Part shown: positions 10,440 through 19,238 of the stretch, piece after piece
Layout of the letters: each line of letters opens with the position of its first letter
Numbering within the stretch: the first letter of the stretch is position 1
Assembly: GCF_004025535.1 (NCBI RefSeq)
Contig: NZ_QJRG01000047.1
Location: forward strand, 1-64,000
Source: Pseudomonas alkylphenolica
Lineage (GTDB): Bacteria; Pseudomonadota; Gammaproteobacteria; Pseudomonadales; Pseudomonadaceae
Direction of reading: 5' to 3'
DNA: 64,000 nucleotides
Program-made: the position numbers and the translations under genes
The notes under the pieces: model-generated
Databases searched by the model: none
Seen by the model: the letters and a program-made list of their open reading frames with translations, nothing else
Told to the model about the DNA's origin: nothing

Positions 10440-12632
10440 TCAGAATGTGTTTCCGAGGTTCAGGTACAGTGCCTGCTGATGCTCGCTGTTGGTCCCGTAA
10501 CTGAAGTTCAGCGGCCCCAGCGGCGTCTCGAAACCGATGAAGACGCTGGCTGCATTGATGTAGCCACTGTCGAACTCGTTGTCGTTGTTCCAGGCGCGCC
10601 CGCGCTCCAGTGATCCGCCCAGGTACAACGGGAAGTCCAGGGGCAGGTAGGCGCGCGGGGTCAGTCGACGGTAGTAGACCATGCGCATCAGGCTGACGTT
10701 CTGCCCGGACACCGAGTCCTGGCGGAAACCGGACAGTTGCCTGGCGCCCCCTAGCACGAAGCTTGAGGTGACCACCTCGGCGTCGTCCAGGGTGCGACCG
10801 TATTGCCCGCCCAGCACCCAGGTATTCGGGCCGCTGCTCAAGGCCTTGTCCAGCTTGAACGCCCATTGCCGGTAGCGTTGGTCGGAGCCCAGGCCTTCGT
10901 CGTACTGGCGCATGATCAGGTTGATGTCTTCACCGCTGTGGGGGAAGTAGACGTTATCCAGGGTGTCGAAGGAGTACTTGAGCTCATAGAAGCCTTCGTT
11001 GAAGCTGAAGCTTGGCAGGTCCTGGTCGCCGATGCGTACGTCTGCCTTGCCCCATGCCTGGCCCACCCCGAAGCGTACCTCACCGCTGGTGCCGATCTGG
11101 CGACCCAGGTTCAGGCCGAAACCGTAACGCTCAAGGCGGTACTCGGCGACCGGATCGTCTTCCAGCGTGGCCTCGACATTCTGTGAGCCCAGGTCCACAT
11201 AGGGGGCGACAAAGTAGCGCGAACCGGCATCCAGGGGTTGGTAGAACTCGCTGTACAGCTCCTGTTGATCGCCAATCTGTGCCCGTGTCAGCCACTCGGC
11301 ACCCAGCTCGTTGATGCCGTTCACGCGGTAACTGGCGCCAATGTTGAAGGCGCTGTCGCCTTGCAGGTCATCCGACAGGTTCAGCCCGAGGCGCAAGTAG
11401 TCGGTGCCGCCGCGGCGGCCACGGGCGTTGATGACCAGGGTGTTTTCCTTGCCCTTGTGCACCACCCGGTATTGCACCCGGTCGAAGTAGTCGAGGCCGT
11501 AAAGGGTGCCCATGTCGGTTTGCAGGCGCCCCAGCTCCAGGGGTTCGCCGATAGGCTGGCGAATGTAGTAGCGGATCACGTCGTCGCTGACTTTCGAGTC
11601 GTTCTCGATCCTGATCGCATTGATCACCGGCGTGCGCTGGCTTGGCGAGCGCGCAACATCCAGTTCGGCATCGGTGTTGTCGGGGCGTTTGAGAGCAGCC
11701 AGGCGCAGGTTCAGGGCCTGGGCTGCACGGTAACCTGCATCAATCATTTCCTCGGCGCGGCCGAAATCGGTGACGCCAAAGCTGGCCAGCGGCGGCTGGA
11801 TCAGGATGTCGTCGCGATGCAATTGTGCCAATTGCTCTTCGGAGTTGCGCCGGGTCATCAGGGTGATCGACTGATTGAGGACATCGACCACGGTTGCCAG
11901 TTGCTTGCGGTTGCGCAGCGGCGAACCGATGTCGACCACGATGGCGACGTCGACGCCCATCTCGCGCGCGACGTCCAGCGGGATGTTGTCGACCATGCCG
12001 CCATCGACCAGCAGTCGGCCGTCGAGCTCGACGGGAGCGAATACCGCGGGAATCGACATGCTGGCGCGAATCACCTGAGGCAGGTGCCCACGACTGAATA
12101 CGACTTTTTCGCCGCTGGCGATGTCGGTGGCCACGGCGCGGAAGGGGATTGCCAGCTTGTCGAAGTCGCGGGTATCGCTGGTATGCGCCAGCAAACTTTC
12201 GAGCAGCAGCGCCAGGTTCTGTCCCTGGATCACCCCCAACGGCAGGCCAAGGCTACCGTCATCGCGGAAGCTGAGTTTTTGTTTCACGAGGAAGTCGCGG
12301 TCGTCCTGTTTGCGCCGGAACGGCACATCCTTGCGCGGCGGTGCATCCGACAACGCCTGACGCCAGTCGATTTCCAGGGCGAGGCGCTCGAGTTCGTCGA
12401 CCTTGTAGCCGGAGGCATACAGGCCACCGACCACGGCGCCCATGCTGGTGCCGGCAATCGCATCGATCTTGATACCTTGTTCTTCCAGGGCCTTGAGCAC
12501 GCCGATATGGGCAAGGCCCCGGGCCGCACCGCCGGACAACACCAGGCCGATTTTCGGGCGTGGCGGCTCGGCAGCCAGCAAGGGCATGGCGATGACGGTC
12601 AATAACAAACTCAACAGCAAGCGGCGCATCAT
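10440..12632 (-). CDS. plpD: PlpD-type patatin phospholipase with POTRA and beta-barrel (type Vd autotransporter)
   Basis: Secreted lipase whose C-terminal BamA-like barrel carries the patatin domain across or into the outer membrane (type Vd secretion, known from P. aeruginosa PlpD). Seen in order: signal peptide (about 1-21, ending LLAAE); patatin domain with oxyanion loop SGGAARG (33-39), nucleophile elbow GTSMG (S63) and catalytic DGG (D210); one POTRA-like domain (about 335-405); and a 16-strand-type barrel to the terminal aromatic F730. The length of 730 matches the family. Two adjacent ATG codons give a start ambiguity of one residue. Single gene, convergent with the MarR gene. Confidence 0.92.
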   Translation of the reverse strand: MMRRLLLSLLLTVIAMPLLAAEPPRPKIGLVLSGGAARGLAHIGVLKALEEQGIKIDAIAGTSMGAVVGGLYASGYKVDELERLALEIDWRQALSDAPPRKDVPFRRKQDDRDFLVKQKLSFRDDGSLGLPLGVIQGQNLALLLESLLAHTSDTRDFDKLAIPFRAVATDIASGEKVVFSRGHLPQVIRASMSIPAVFAPVELDGRLLVDGGMVDNIPLDVAREMGVDVAIVVDIGSPLRNRKQLATVVDVLNQSITLMTRRNSEEQLAQLHRDDILIQPPLASFGVTDFGRAEEMIDAGYRAAQALNLRLAALKRPDNTDAELDVARSPSQRTPVINAIRIENDSKVSDDVIRYYIRQPIGEPLELGRLQTDMGTLYGLDYFDRVQYRVVHKGKENTLVINARGRRGGTDYLRLGLNLSDDLQGDSAFNIGASYRVNGINELGAEWLTRAQIGDQQELYSEFYQPLDAGSRYFVAPYVDLGSQNVEATLEDDPVAEYRLERYGFGLNLGRQIGTSGEVRFGVGQAWGKADVRIGDQDLPSFSFNEGFYELKYSFDTLDNVYFPHSGEDINLIMRQYDEGLGSDQRYRQWAFKLDKALSSGPNTWVLGGQYGRTLDDAEVVTSSFVLGGARQLSGFRQDSVSGQNVSLMRMVYYRRLTPRAYLPLDFPLYLGGSLERGRAWNNDNEFDSGYINAASVFIGFETPLGPLNFSYGTNSEHQQALYLNLGNTF

Positions 12633-12698
12633 GGCTCTCGGAGCTAAGGCAAAAGACCGCTAGTATAAGCGCGCCCGTCCGTCAGGAGTCTGTTCCCC

Positions 12699-12983
12699 AT
12701 GCATGTCCACAAAGCTGAAATTGTCATTACCTATTGCACCCAGTGCCAGTGGCTGCTGCGTGCCGCCTGGCTGGCCCAGGAGTTGCTCAGCACGTTCGGC
12801 GACGACCTGGCGCGGGTGGCGCTGGAGCCTGCCACTGGTGGCGCTTTTCGTATTACCTGCGACGGCGTGCAGATCTGGGAGCGCAAGGCCGATGGCGGTT
12901 TCCCCGAGGCCAAGGTGCTCAAGCAGCGGGTGCGTGACCAGATCGATCCTCAGCGCGACCTGGGGCACAACGACCGTTCCTGA
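12699..12983 (+). CDS. SelT/SelW/SelH (Rdx) family thioredoxin-like protein
   Basis: Small redox-fold protein of 94 residues. The family CxxC-type motif is YCTQC (C13 and C16) near the N-terminus, where eukaryotic relatives carry selenocysteine; here it is two cysteines and no in-frame UGA is involved. ATGGAFRI and WERKADGGFPEAKVLKQRVRD are the conserved second half. Its substrate is unknown. It lies between two genes of the opposite strand. Confidence 0.88.
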   Translation: MHVHKAEIVITYCTQCQWLLRAAWLAQELLSTFGDDLARVALEPATGGAFRITCDGVQIWERKADGGFPEAKVLKQRVRDQIDPQRDLGHNDRS

Positions 12984-12986
12984 GTT

Positions 12987-13871
12987 TCAGCTTTCGACTG
13001 CCACTGTCTTGGTTCCCTGATTGCCGGCCGCCATGCGGCTGGAAACAACGATGGCAAGAATGATCAGTACGCCGCCCAGAAGCATGCGCAGGGTCGGAGT
13101 CTCGGCAAAGATCAGCCAGGCCATGGCAATGCCGTAGACCGGCTCAAGGGCAAACACCACTGCAGCAGTACGCGCCTTGATCACGGCAAGGCTGGCAACG
13201 AACAGGCTATGGGCGACGCCCGTACAGAACACCCCCAGCAGGCCAATCCACAACCAGTCCATGGCCGCTACATCGGCCAGCGCCGGGGCGGCCGCCGGCA
13301 GCAGGCACAGGGCAACCACCGCGTTCTGGCACAGCGCCGCCTGAACTGCCGGAATGCGGCCGCTGGAGGCGCGGTTGGTCAGCGACAGCAACGAGAACAG
13401 CAAACCTGACAACAAAGCCCAGAGCAGGCCGCCAGTGGCCTGGCTGGCCAGGTCGAAATCCGGGGTGACCAGCACCAGGCCGATGCTGACCAACAGCACC
13501 AGGATGATTTCGTTGCTGCGGATCCGCTCGCGAAACAGCAGCCCTTCAAGGATCACGGTGAATGCCGGAAAGCTGGCAAAACCCAGGGTTGCAATGGCAA
13601 CGCCGGCTACTTTCACCGCAATGAAAAAACTCACCCAGTGCCCGGCCAGCAGCCCGCCCCCCAGCAGCAGTCGACGCCAGTCCTGGCCTTGCAGCGCTTG
13701 CCAGCCTTTTTGCATCAGGCGTGCAAACAGGCCGAGCGCTAGCACCGCAAAGGCCGCGCGGCCAAAGACGATGACGGAGGGCGCCGCCTGGGCCAGTTTG
13801 CCGAAAACGCCGGTCAGGCCGAAGAACAGCGCGCCGATATGCAGGGCGCCGAGGGCAGTGCGGTGGTTCAT
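12987..13871 (-). CDS. EamA/DMT-family exporter
   Basis: Ten-segment drug/metabolite transporter, probably an exporter of an unknown metabolite; 294 residues with two EamA repeats (about 8-135 and 150-285). The frame is open for 40 more codons upstream, but these overlap the 3' end of the AraC gene. The ATG at 13871 gives the normal N-terminus (MNHRTALGALHIGALFFGLTG). It sits directly downstream of, and in the same direction as, an AraC-type regulator, which may control it. Confidence 0.87.
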   Translation of the reverse strand: MNHRTALGALHIGALFFGLTGVFGKLAQAAPSVIVFGRAAFAVLALGLFARLMQKGWQALQGQDWRRLLLGGGLLAGHWVSFFIAVKVAGVAIATLGFASFPAFTVILEGLLFRERIRSNEIILVLLVSIGLVLVTPDFDLASQATGGLLWALLSGLLFSLLSLTNRASSGRIPAVQAALCQNAVVALCLLPAAAPALADVAAMDWLWIGLLGVFCTGVAHSLFVASLAVIKARTAAVVFALEPVYGIAMAWLIFAETPTLRMLLGGVLIILAIVVSSRMAAGNQGTKTVAVES

Positions 13872-13948
13872 GGTGATCCTTGTGGTAGGCAAGACAGCCC
13901 GGCCAGTGTACGAAGCCGTGCGGGTGGCTGTCTGTCGCGGTCCTTGCG

Positions 13949-14713
13949 TCAGTTGTCGCCAGACTCTTGGCGTAGCGTCCGGGGCGCACAACCAAAGGCC
14001 TTGAGCATGGCGGCGGAAAAAGCGCTTTGCGAGCTGTAGCCGACCCGGCTGGCGATTTCACCGATTGCAAGGTCGGTTTCGACCAGCAGTTTGCGCGCTT
14101 GCAGCAGCCGGCGGTGGCGGATGTAGTCCATGGGCGTCATTGCCGCTTCGGCGATAAACCGTGCATGCAGGCGGGCGCCGGACAACCCGGCCAGGCGCGC
14201 GAGGTCGGCCACCTGCAAGGGGTAGGCGGCGTTTTGTTCGATATGCGCATCGAAGCGCGCAAATGGCAGGCGCTTGGGCAGCGGAGCAGGCGCCGGGGCC
14301 GCGTTGAGGCTGGCCAGCAGCAAGACTGCGCCTTGCTGGGCAATCAGCGGGTCGTTTACCGGGCTTGTGGCCAGCCAGTCGACCAGTTGTTGCTGGCGGG
14401 CATCCAGGCTGAGCGGGCCGTGATGTTCGAGCAGCCGTCGGCTGGCCTGGGCATGCTCCCCCAGGCTGCTGTCGAGCCAGGTGTCGCCCGGTACATCAAG
14501 GACCAGGCAGTGGCTGCCCGAGGCACTGCCGCAGGTGTGGTGGGCGCCGGACGGTACGACCATCAGGCCTTGGCGTTCAACCCGGGCGCCACGGCCTTCC
14601 AGTTCGAAGTCCAGTTGCCCGCGCAGGCCGAACACCAGTTGTGGGTGTTCATGGCTATGGGCAATCAGGTCGTGGCGGTAGTGACGCAGGGAAAGTATCG
14701 AGCCGCTGCTCAT
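13949..14713 (-). CDS. AraC-family regulator with cupin sensor domain
   Basis: Transcription factor of 254 residues: an N-terminal cupin (HSHEHPQLVFGLRGQLDFE, then VPSGAHHTC) for ligand sensing and a C-terminal double helix-turn-helix (LARLAGLSGARLHARF and IGEIASRVGYSSQSAFSAAMLKAFG). I place the start at the ATG at 14713, because GGAGG lies 8 bases before it. A longer TTG-initiated frame would contain this ribosome site inside its coding region. The EamA exporter starts 78 bp after its stop and is the likely target. Confidence 0.87.
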   Translation of the reverse strand: MSSGSILSLRHYRHDLIAHSHEHPQLVFGLRGQLDFELEGRGARVERQGLMVVPSGAHHTCGSASGSHCLVLDVPGDTWLDSSLGEHAQASRRLLEHHGPLSLDARQQQLVDWLATSPVNDPLIAQQGAVLLLASLNAAPAPAPLPKRLPFARFDAHIEQNAAYPLQVADLARLAGLSGARLHARFIAEAAMTPMDYIRHRRLLQARKLLVETDLAIGEIASRVGYSSQSAFSAAMLKAFGCAPRTLRQESGDN

Positions 14714-14822
14714 TGCGGTGTCCTCCAAGCAGTGGCGGCAGTGTACAGGGTTGCTGGAGCACCTGGCATGTCATCGGATCGACGTTGATTCGTTATGTTC
14801 GGCGTCACTGAACGTCGCTGAA

Positions 14823-15422
14823 TCAGGCCTCCTCTCTCATTGCTTGCAACGCTGCCTTATAGATCGACTGGCGCGGCTGGGCGAACAGTCGCTTGAGCAT
14901 GGGCTCGAAAAAACTCAAGGGCAGGCTGTCATAGGCCGGGTCGAAGGCAGCGGCATCGTAGAGGGCACAGAATTCGATGGTCTGCTGGTATTGGGGATGG
15001 GATTGAAACTGCTCGCGCAGGTGCCGGTCCATGCCCAGGTGATGAAAGAAATAGTAGCCCTGAAAGATCCCGTGTTTTTCCACCATCCACAGGTTTTCCG
15101 GGCTGACGAACGGCTTGAGGATGGCGGCAGCGATGTCAGGGTGGTTGAAGCTGCCGAGGGTGTCGCCAATGTCGTGGAGCAGGGCGCAGACTACGTATTC
15201 CTCGTCACGTCCATCGCGCCAGGCGCGAGTGGCGGTTTGCAGGGAGTGGCTGAGCCGGTCGATGGGGAAACCGCCGAAGTCACCGTCGAGCAGTTGCAGA
15301 TGCGCGAGGATCCGCTCCGCAAGCTGGCTGGCGTAGGCCCTGAAATCACTGGCGATGATCGCCCAGTCCTGCTGGGTGCCGTCTTGCATGTGCGTGAAGC
15401 GGGCCAGTTCATTCATCGGCAT
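14823..15422 (-). CDS. HD-domain protein (putative phosphohydrolase or di-iron oxygenase)
   Basis: 199 residues. The metal-binding HD motif is LLHDIGD in the middle, with further candidate ligands H59 (DRLSHSLQTA) and a downstream HGIFQGYYFFHHLG. The arrangement resembles HD proteins annotated as phosphonate-degradation oxygenases (PhnZ-like) as well as plain phosphohydrolases, and I cannot decide between them. No phosphonate genes are next to it. The start MPMNEL has a second ATG two codons downstream (MNEL). Confidence 0.75.
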   Translation of the reverse strand: MPMNELARFTHMQDGTQQDWAIIASDFRAYASQLAERILAHLQLLDGDFGGFPIDRLSHSLQTATRAWRDGRDEEYVVCALLHDIGDTLGSFNHPDIAAAILKPFVSPENLWMVEKHGIFQGYYFFHHLGMDRHLREQFQSHPQYQQTIEFCALYDAAAFDPAYDSLPLSFFEPMLKRLFAQPRQSIYKAALQAMREEA

Positions 15423-15513
15423 TCCAGAGGCAGGGACTTTCAGTTCACTCTACCCGGGCGGCCAATCGAGGCAGTGGCCGGTGAAGACGCGTTTCTGGCC
15501 TTGCGGGCCTAAT

Positions 15514-15825
15514 TCAGAACGATACTTTGCCACGCAGCATGTCGCGGTACATGGCGAAATCACCGATGAGGCTGTAAAGCGGGTGTTTGAAGGTGGCGGG
15601 GCGGTTCTTCTCGAAAAAGAAATGGCCGATCCAGGCAAACCCGTAGCCAGCGAAGGGGATCGCCAGCAACAACAGCCATTTGCCGCTGCCGATGGTGAAG
15701 GCCAGCAAGGCGATTACCAGGCTGGTGCCGACAAAGTGCAGGCGCCGACAGGTGGGGTTGCTGTGTTCTTCCAGGTAATAAGGGTAAAACTCGGCAAAAC
15801 TGCGAAAATGCTGAGTGTTGTTCAC
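15514..15825 (-). CDS. DUF962 / Mpo1-like membrane protein
   Basis: Membrane protein of 103 residues of the family that includes yeast Mpo1, a 2-hydroxy fatty acid dioxygenase; activity of the bacterial members is not established. Conserved histidines are in EEHSNPTCRRLHFVGT, WIGHFFFEKNRPATFKHP. Two hydrophobic segments lie between them. The start is a GTG at 15825 preceded by AAGGAG at 7-base spacing; the protein then begins VNNTQHFRSFAEFYP, the usual N-terminus. A longer frame exists but has no ribosome site. Confidence 0.85.
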   Translation of the reverse strand: MNNTQHFRSFAEFYPYYLEEHSNPTCRRLHFVGTSLVIALLAFTIGSGKWLLLLAIPFAGYGFAWIGHFFFEKNRPATFKHPLYSLIGDFAMYRDMLRGKVSF

Positions 15826-15987
15826 GATGTAGCTCCTTAAAGCTAACGATACAAGTGAAGATACACGGCGTGGATCCAAATCTGAGTCTAGAGTGAGTAA
15901 AAATCGCGGACAGTGACAATGGGCGCCATTTGAGTATCCTTTGAGTTCGCCGCAGGAGCGGTCAGTTCGAACAAAAAGAAGCCGGCC

Positions 15988-17079
15988 ATGAGCGAAAGAA
16001 CCACGTCAGCAAGCTGGGCATCAGGGATCGTCAAGGCACTCGAGCTGGAAGGGCTGGATTGCCGTGCAATGTTCAAACAGCTCGGCCTGGATTTCGCCGC
16101 GCTGGACGATCCGGATGCACGTTTTACCCAAGACTCCATGACCCGTCTGTGGCAACTGGCCGTGGACCTGTCCGGCAACCAGGCCATTGGCCTGAACATG
16201 GCGCGGGTGGTGCGTCCTGCGTCATTTCATGTGGTCGGTTACGCCTTGATGTCGAGCCGGACCCTGGCCGAAGGTTTCGAGCGGCTGGTACGGTACCAGC
16301 GAATCATCGCCGAAAGCTCTGACCTGAGCTTTCGTCTGGAACCTGACGGTTATGCGTTGATCCTGACCGTGCATGGCGACCATCTTCCTCCCACCCGGCA
16401 TAGTGCCGAGGCCTCGCTGGCTTGCGCGCTGTCGTTGTGCAGCTGGCTGAGCGGGCGGCTGATACAGCCGCGGCGGGTGCTGATACAGGGGCCCCAACCG
16501 GCTGACCTGACGCCGTACAAGGTGGCGTTTCATGCGCCGCTGATATTTGGCGCCGCCCATGATGCACTGGTATTTGAGCACGCCGACATGGAGGCGCCGC
16601 TACCGACGGCCAATGAGGCCATGGCGACGCTGCATGACCGCTTCGCTGGTGAGTACCTGGCGCGTTTTTCCGAGAGCCGGGTGACCCATCGGGCGCGTCA
16701 GGTGCTCTGTCGTGTGTTGCCGCAGGGGGAGCCCAAGCGTGAAATGGTGGCGCAGGCCCTGCATATGTCCCAGCGCACGTTGCAGCGGCGTTTGCAGGAG
16801 GAGGGCACCAGCTTCCAGACCTTGCTCGACGACACCCGGCGCGAACTCGCCGAGCAATACCTGGCGCAGCCGACCATGACGCTGCTGGAGACCGCCTATC
16901 TGTTGGGTTTTGCCGATCCGAGCAACTTTTTTCGGGCATTTCGCCGCTGGTTCTCGGTCACGCCCGGTGAGTACCGGGCGCGTATGTGCAGCGGCGTCGT
17001 GGTGACAGAACCAGAAGAAGCCAGCAACGAGCCGGTCAGTGACGCCAGAACGCGGGCATACACAGCACCAACACCGTAA
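15988..17079 (+). CDS. AraC-family regulator with arabinose-binding-like N-domain (OruR-like)
   Basis: Transcription factor of 363 residues with a large N-terminal ligand domain of the PF12625 type (about 20-210; LWQLAVDLSGNQAIGLNMAR, VVGYALMSSRTLAEGFERL) and a C-terminal AraC HTH (MSQRTLQRRLQEEGTSF and LLETAYLLGFADPSNFFRAFRRWF, about 250-335). The class includes OruR and OruR-like regulators of amino acid or fatty acid use. The target is unknown. Its last 44 bp overlap the end of trkH on the other strand. Confidence 0.87.
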   Translation: MSERTTSASWASGIVKALELEGLDCRAMFKQLGLDFAALDDPDARFTQDSMTRLWQLAVDLSGNQAIGLNMARVVRPASFHVVGYALMSSRTLAEGFERLVRYQRIIAESSDLSFRLEPDGYALILTVHGDHLPPTRHSAEASLACALSLCSWLSGRLIQPRRVLIQGPQPADLTPYKVAFHAPLIFGAAHDALVFEHADMEAPLPTANEAMATLHDRFAGEYLARFSESRVTHRARQVLCRVLPQGEPKREMVAQALHMSQRTLQRRLQEEGTSFQTLLDDTRRELAEQYLAQPTMTLLETAYLLGFADPSNFFRAFRRWFSVTPGEYRARMCSGVVVTEPEEASNEPVSDARTRAYTAPTP

Positions 17080-18490
17080 TGATCTCCAGGCGTCCAAGCA
17101 GCATGCCGAAGGCCAGGATCCATTTGGCCGCATCCGGCAGCGTGGCGAAGTTTCCGGCCGGGCCGATGGTTTCACCCAGGCCCGGGCCAACCCCCGAGAC
17201 TGTGCTGGCGGCGCCGGTCAGCGCGGTCATCCAGTCGACCCCGAGCAGCGACAGCAGCAGCGCGATCACGCAGATGGTGATGGCAAAGAAGAACGAGAAG
17301 GTCAGGATCGACCGGACAATTTCTTCATCCAGGCGGTGGCCATTGTATTTCTGCTTGATCACTGCCCGCGGGTGGATCAGTTGATTGAGGTTGGCCTTGA
17401 GCAGGATGTAGGCCACCTGGAAACGGAAAATCTTGATGCCGCCAGCCGTAGAACCCGAGCAGCCGCCGACGAAGCCCAGGTAGAAAAACAGCATCAGCGA
17501 GAAGTTGCCCCACAGGCTGTAGTCGCCCAGGGCAAAACCGGTGGTGGTGACGACGGAGGTGACGTTCAGTGCCACGTGACGCAATGCGTCGAGCCAGTGC
17601 AGGTCGGTGGTTGCCCAGTACCAGGTGCCCAGCACCAGCCAGGTGGCCACCAGCATTGCCAGCAACCCCTGGACCTGCTGGTCCTTGATCAGTGCCTTGC
17701 GGTTGCCGCGCAGGGTGGAAACGTACAGCGCAAACGGCAAGCTGCCGAGAATCATCACCACCACCGCCACCCAGTGCACGGCCGGTTGCTCCCACTTGGC
17801 CAGCGACTGGTCGGAGGTGGAAAAACCACCGGTGGAGATCGCCGACATGGCGTGGTTGATCGCATCGAACACGTTCATCCCCGCCAGCCAGAACGCCAGG
17901 CCGCCCAGGGCGGTGATGCCGACATACACCGCAACGATCGATTTGGCGACCATGTGCGAGCGCGGCATGACCTTCTCCGAGCGGTCTGACGACTCGGTCT
18001 GGAACAGGCGCATGCCACCAATGCGCAGCAGCGGCAGAATCGCAACGGCCATGGCGATGAAACCGATGCCGCCAAGCCAGTGCAGCAGCGAGCGCCACAT
18101 CAGGATGCCGGGTGACATGGTGTCCAGGCCACTGAGGACGGTGGCGCCGGTAGCGGTGATGCCCGACATGCTCTCGAAGAAGGCATCGGTGTAGCTGATG
18201 TGCTGGGTCAGCAGAAACGGCAGGGCGGCGAAGATGCACACCACCAGCCAGCTGCTGACCGTCAGCAGGTACATGTCGCGTGGACGCAGGTGTACGTGCT
18301 CGGGGCGACCGGGAATGACCAGGGCGAGCCCGCCGACAAAGGTGATCATGCTGGCCCAGAGAAACGAGGGCAGATCGCTGGTGCGATCAAAGATCACCAG
18401 GGTGGCCATGGGCACGACCATGCTGATCGCCAGGGTGATCAGGAAGATGCCGATGATGAAACCAATGATCCTTAAGGTCGGCAACGCCAT
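17036..18490 (-). CDS. trkH: Trk system potassium channel subunit TrkH
   Basis: Inner-membrane K+ uptake subunit, which works with the NAD-binding gate TrkA (not in this window). 484 residues, the standard length. The four selectivity-filter loops with their glycines are visible: GITATGATVL, AISTGGFST, VVTTTGFALGD and TVSGVGPGLG. Its 3' end overlaps the convergent AraC gene by 44 bp. It is divergent from the nitroreductase gene, with 100 bp between starts. Confidence 0.95.
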   Translation of the reverse strand: MALPTLRIIGFIIGIFLITLAISMVVPMATLVIFDRTSDLPSFLWASMITFVGGLALVIPGRPEHVHLRPRDMYLLTVSSWLVVCIFAALPFLLTQHISYTDAFFESMSGITATGATVLSGLDTMSPGILMWRSLLHWLGGIGFIAMAVAILPLLRIGGMRLFQTESSDRSEKVMPRSHMVAKSIVAVYVGITALGGLAFWLAGMNVFDAINHAMSAISTGGFSTSDQSLAKWEQPAVHWVAVVVMILGSLPFALYVSTLRGNRKALIKDQQVQGLLAMLVATWLVLGTWYWATTDLHWLDALRHVALNVTSVVTTTGFALGDYSLWGNFSLMLFFYLGFVGGCSGSTAGGIKIFRFQVAYILLKANLNQLIHPRAVIKQKYNGHRLDEEIVRSILTFSFFFAITICVIALLLSLLGVDWMTALTGAASTVSGVGPGLGETIGPAGNFATLPDAAKWILAFGMLLGRLEIITVLVLCMPAFWRH

Positions 18491-18590
18491 GTAATCTGCT
18501 CTGACTCGTAACGGAAGGGCGCCATTCTACCTATGGACCTTTTTAAGTAAACGCTAGAATAGCCGCACATTTCTTTTCAGGGGGTAGCCG

Positions 18591-19148
18591 ATGGAGGCTC
18601 TCGACGCATTGCTCAACCGTGTTTCCGTACCACGCCTGGTGGAGCCCGCGCCCAATGATGCGCAGCGCGAGGCCCTGTTTCAGGCAGCCTTGCGTGCGCC
18701 GGACCACGGTCAACTGCGGCCGTGGCGCTTTCTGACGGTCGAAGGGGAGGGGCGCGAAAAGCTCGGCGCACTGCTGGCCGAAGCGGTGAAAATAGAAGGG
18801 GACGCCTCGGCGGCAGCCCTCGACAAGGCTCGCGCCATGCCGTTGCGTGCGCCGTTGCTGGTGGTGGTGATTGCGCGTCTGCAAGATCATTTCAAAGTGC
18901 CGGCCTCGGAGCAGCGCCTGGCAGCTGGTTGTGCTGCTCACGGCATCCTGCTGGCAGCTTATGCGCAGGGTATCGGGGCGGTCTGGCGCACCGGTGAGCT
19001 GTCGTACAGCAAGCATGTGGCCAAAGGCCTGGGGTTGGCTGACAACGAAGAGATCGTTGCCTTCCTGTACCTGGGGACTCCACTGAACGAGCCGCGTACG
19101 GCGCCGGTACTGGCCACGGCTGACTATGTCAGCGCCTGGGGACAGTAA
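18591..19148 (+). CDS. YdjA-type nitroreductase
   Basis: FMN-dependent NAD(P)H oxidoreductase of 185 residues, the compact single-domain size of the YdjA/TdsD group. FMN-binding features include the early Arg region (VSVPRLVEPAPND), PDHGQLRPWRFL and the late EIVAFLYLGTP. The substrate is unknown. A possible promoter -10 TAGAAT lies at about 18553. A REP-like element follows the stop. Confidence 0.88.
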   Translation: MEALDALLNRVSVPRLVEPAPNDAQREALFQAALRAPDHGQLRPWRFLTVEGEGREKLGALLAEAVKIEGDASAAALDKARAMPLRAPLLVVVIARLQDHFKVPASEQRLAAGCAAHGILLAAYAQGIGAVWRTGELSYSKHVAKGLGLADNEEIVAFLYLGTPLNEPRTAPVLATADYVSAWGQ

Positions 19149-19160
19149 ACCGGGTTATAC

Positions 19161-19204
19161 GGGGGCGCTACGCGCCCCATCGCAGGCTTCGCCAGCTCCT
19201 ACAG
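19161..19204. repeat. REP-like element
   Basis: Inverted repeat GGGGCGC-TAC-GCGCCCC followed by GCAGGCTTCGCCAGCTCCTACAG, closely resembling common P. putida-group intergenic REP sequences. It lies between convergent genes (nitroreductase and cpxS). Confidence 0.7.
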
Positions 19205-19238
19205 GTAAGGTGTAGGTTTCAGCCATTGCAGTCCTCCT

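Noticed and set aside
14823..15422. HD protein as part of a phosphonate pathway together with phnN
   Set aside because: They are 45 kb apart and no other phosphonate gene is present; the HD family is too broad to assign.
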